Source: Magnetovibrio sp. (GTDB taxonomy: Bacteria > Pseudomonadota > Alphaproteobacteria > Rhodospirillales > Magnetovibrionaceae). Taken from it: a stretch of 8,383 nucleotides of DNA. The DNA is taken from the NCBI GenBank assembly GCA_016763255.1, contig JAESUA010000187.1, positions 1 to 8,383 of the forward strand, read 5' to 3'. A program made the translations under genes and the position numbers. A model generated the notes under the pieces. It was not told the origin of the DNA. It saw only the letters and a program-made list of their open reading frames with translations, and did no database searches. Shown here in pieces: positions 7,006-8,383 of the stretch (position 1 is its first letter; every line of letters begins with the position of its first letter).

Positions 7006-7989
7006 ATGTCGATCTCCTCGCCCGTAACCCGGATGGCCCCGGCCAAGGTCAATCTGTACCTGCACGTCACCGGTAAACGTGAAGATGGCTATCACGAACT
7101 CGACAGCCTGGTGGTGTTTGCCGGGATTGGCGACCGCATCACGGTTGAGCCCGGCGAGGGCCTCAGCCTCACCATCACCGGGCCATTTGCACAAGGCCTG
7201 AGCACCGGCGAAGACAATTTGGTGCCGCGCGCCGCACGTTTGCTGGCGGATCACAAAGGCATCTCCACAGGGGCCCACCTGACGCTGGAAAAGAACCTGC
7301 CGGTGGCCTCGGGCATCGGCGGTGGCTCTGGCGATGCCGCGGCGACGTTCAAAGCCCTGGTCGAGTTCTGGGCGATCGAGCTGGAGGACGCAGACATCCA
7401 ACACGTCGCCCACTCGGTTTCAGACGACCTCGACACCCAGCGCGCCTTGGCCACCTTGTTCAAGTTGTGGCGCGATGATCTCGGCTCTGAAATGCTGGGC
7501 ACCCTCGGCTTGCAGCTGGGCGCCGATGTGCCGGTGTGTTTGGCTGGCTTTCCGGCCTTCATGGGCGGCATTGGCGAACAGTTGGAAATTACCCCACATA
7601 TGCCGCGTGCGTGGCTGGTGCTGGTCAATCCCGGTGTGGCGCTGTCCACCCCGGCGGTGTTCAAGGCCCGGCAATCCGCATTTTCCACCGCCGCCCGATT
7701 CGATCAACACCCCAGCGATGCCGCACACTTGGCGCAAATTTTAAAACAGCGCCGCAACGACCTGGCCGCCCCGGCCATCGCTATGCAGCCGGTGATCAAA
7801 AATGTATTGGCGGCCATAGACGAATGTGAGGCCACCTTGCTGGCCCGCATGAGCGGCTCTGGAGCCACCTGTTTTGGCCTTTACGCCCATGAAAATGAGG
7901 CAAAATCGGCTAAAACCCGCCTTTCTCAGACTCATCCCGAGTGGTGGATCGAGGCCGCAGAACTGCTCGACACCCCGCTCGATGACTAA
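7006..7989 (+). CDS. ispE: 4-diphosphocytidyl-2-C-methyl-D-erythritol kinase
   Basis: A 327-residue cytoplasmic GHMP-family kinase of the MEP isoprenoid pathway. It phosphorylates the 2-OH of CDP-methylerythritol with ATP. Motifs in order: APAKVNLYLHVTGKREDGYH at 11-30 with the substrate-site Lys14, the ATP loop PVASGIGGGSGDAA at 99-112, LGADVPVCL at 171-179 with catalytic Asp174, and the third GHMP motif MSGSGATCF at 282-290. The protein is about 40 residues longer than the E. coli enzyme. The excess is mainly between the ATP loop and LGADVP: 56 residues here against about 24 in E. coli. The ATG follows the TPR stop by 2 bp with no strong ribosome site, so translation is probably coupled. 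A second ATG at 7033 (Met10) is a less likely start. Identity is firm. Confidence 0.96.
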   Translation: MSISSPVTRMAPAKVNLYLHVTGKREDGYHELDSLVVFAGIGDRITVEPGEGLSLTITGPFAQGLSTGEDNLVPRAARLLADHKGISTGAHLTLEKNLPVASGIGGGSGDAAATFKALVEFWAIELEDADIQHVAHSVSDDLDTQRALATLFKLWRDDLGSEMLGTLGLQLGADVPVCLAGFPAFMGGIGEQLEITPHMPRAWLVLVNPGVALSTPAVFKARQSAFSTAARFDQHPSDAAHLAQILKQRRNDLAAPAIAMQPVIKNVLAAIDECEATLLARMSGSGATCFGLYAHENEAKSAKTRLSQTHPEWWIEAAELLDTPLDD

Positions 7990-8038
7990 GTCGGCACAGA
8001 TGTGAAATATAAAGGTGCGGTTTTGTGTAATTCGACCC

Positions 8039-8067
8039 TTGCGAAGATGAACGTTTCCCCCTATTTT
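8039..8067 (+). promoter_or_regulatory. Probable promoter of tRNA-Gln
   Basis: TTGCGA (8039-8044), a 17-base spacer and TATTTT (8062-8067) give a start near 8074, about 27 bases before the tRNA. The leader contains a small hairpin, ATCAC-GAAG-GTGAT (8082-8095). The remaining ispE-tRNA gap (7990-8038) shows no recognisable terminator or other element. Confidence 0.4.
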
Positions 8068-8100
8068 CCCCCCGCAACACCATCACGAAGGTGATTCTGA

Positions 8101-8175
8101 TGGGGCGTAGCCAAGTGGTAAGGCAGCGGCTTTTGATGCCGTGTACCGTAGGTTCGATCCCTACCGCCCCAGCCA
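8101..8175 (+). tRNA. tRNA-Gln (anticodon TTG)
   Basis: A full cloverleaf can be drawn. The acceptor stem is TGGGGCG with CGCCCCA (8165-8171), the discriminator is G8172, and CCA is encoded at 8173-8175. The anticodon stem GCGGC/GCCGT (8126-8130, 8138-8142, one G-U pair) encloses the loop TTTTGAT with anticodon TTG at 8133-8135. The T stem GTAGG/CCTAC encloses TTCGATC. The U1-A72 first pair and G73 are typical of tRNA-Gln. It has its own probable promoter and a strong terminator directly downstream. Confidence 0.97.
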
Positions 8176-8185
8176 TCACCAAAGC

Positions 8186-8216
8186 AAAAGGCTCCCTCAC
8201 GGGGGCCTTTTGTCAT
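8186..8216 (+). terminator. Intrinsic terminator after tRNA-Gln
   Basis: AAAAGGCTCCC (8186-8196) pairs with GGGGGCCTTTT (8201-8211) in an 11 bp stem with one G-U pair and a TCAC loop. The stem ends in TTTT and continues TGTCATTT. This is a classic Rho-independent terminator, and because of the A-tract on the other side it may also work in reverse. Confidence 0.88.
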
Positions 8217-8383
8217 TTCCATCTTAAAATGCGAATTCACAACATTAAATGCGACTTTCACAGCTTAGCGTGCGACAAGCCGCACGCCATATCTCACGAA
8301 TTCAATGAGTTAAGAGATTATTGGTTGTCGGGTAAATCACGTATTTTGAGCACTTTTACGCGTTCAGCAGGCTGTTGGGCAAA
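8211..8383. mobile_element. Candidate insertion-sequence end, IS21-like (truncated by window edge)
   Basis: From about 8211 the sequence begins TGTCATTTCC, a TG-start common for IS ends. GC content falls to about 43 percent over 8217-8383, well below the flanking genes. TGCGA recurs at 8230, 8250 and 8271, about two helical turns apart, with the first two in the longer context AAATGCGA-TTCAC. Arrays of such multiple terminal repeats bind the transposase in IS21-family elements. No transposase is visible. A frame open from ATG 8229 to the edge has no ribosome site and resembles no protein I know. The family call is pattern recognition, not a match; a plain intergenic region is the alternative. 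Confidence 0.4.
8227..8276 (+). repeat. Three TGCGA repeats at 20-21 bp spacing
   Basis: AAATGCGAATTCAC (from 8227), AAATGCGACTTTCAC (from 8247) and a weaker GCGTGCGACAAG (from 8269) share the TGCGA core at 8230, 8250 and 8271. The regular spacing puts the cores on the same face of the helix, as expected of protein-binding sites rather than coding sequence. Confidence 0.5.

Noticed and set aside
6742..7413. Minus-strand 223-codon frame
   Set aside because: It is antisense to the end of the TPR gene and the start of ispE, both well supported; long antisense frames are common at this GC content.
7910..8200. Minus-strand 96-codon frame with GAVGIEPTVHGIKSRCLTTWL
   Set aside because: This is the translation of the reverse complement of tRNA-Gln and its terminator, a familiar spurious 'protein'.
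8061..8261. Minus-strand 66-codon frame across the tRNA
   Set aside because: It also runs antisense through the tRNA and terminator and has no family resemblance.
8229..8383. Open frame from ATG 8229 to the window end
   Set aside because: It begins within the TGCGA repeats without a ribosome site, about 50 codons open can occur by chance, and the translated sequence resembles no family I know.

Overview
The window looks like alphaproteobacterial chromosome, most probably from the Rhodospirillales or a near relative. The evidence is moderate-to-high GC coding DNA, an alphaproteobacterial-type Slt-like lytic transglycosylase, a family 4-like uracil-DNA glycosylase with the 'GC-LK' and 'WRPPGNR' variants, and a series UDG / ETF-ubiquinone oxidoreductase / TPR protein / ispE that I recall from that group. 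No search was run, so the taxonomy is inference.

Left part, minus strand (positions 47-3418): a uracil-DNA glycosylase, then a secreted lytic transglycosylase, then moaB of molybdenum cofactor synthesis. moaB starts inside the end of the transglycosylase gene (14 bp overlap), so those two form one unit. A good sigma-70-like promoter (TTGCCA-17-TATAAG) lies in the 152 bp gap before the transglycosylase. A 199 bp divergent intergenic region (3419-3617) separates this block from the plus-strand block.

Middle and right part, plus strand (3618-7989): ETF-ubiquinone oxidoreductase, which has full family length but carries one in-frame TAA at codon 128. It is followed by an exported TPR-repeat protein and ispE of the MEP isoprenoid pathway, 2 bp apart and surely co-transcribed. 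The TPR gene has no Shine-Dalgarno site. Its ATG sits six bases after a promoter-like -10 box, which suggests a leaderless mRNA, and the same ATG lies in the 3' arm of a strong inverted repeat. IspE carries about 32 extra residues between its ATP loop and the LGADVP motif.

Right end (7990-8383): tRNA-Gln(TTG) with its own probable promoter and a clear intrinsic terminator. Directly after the terminator the GC content drops to about 43 percent. A sequence beginning TGTCATTTCC with three TGCGA repeats 20-21 bp apart looks like one end of an insertion sequence, probably IS21-like, whose body would lie beyond the window.

The genes are mostly housekeeping: cofactor synthesis, wall turnover, DNA repair, respiratory electron entry and isoprenoid synthesis. 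I see no defence, CRISPR, secretion or biosynthetic cluster and no new multi-gene system. The points worth a second look are the interrupted ETF-QO, the leaderless/hairpin start, the altered UDG active-site motif, the IspE insertion and the mobile-element end.
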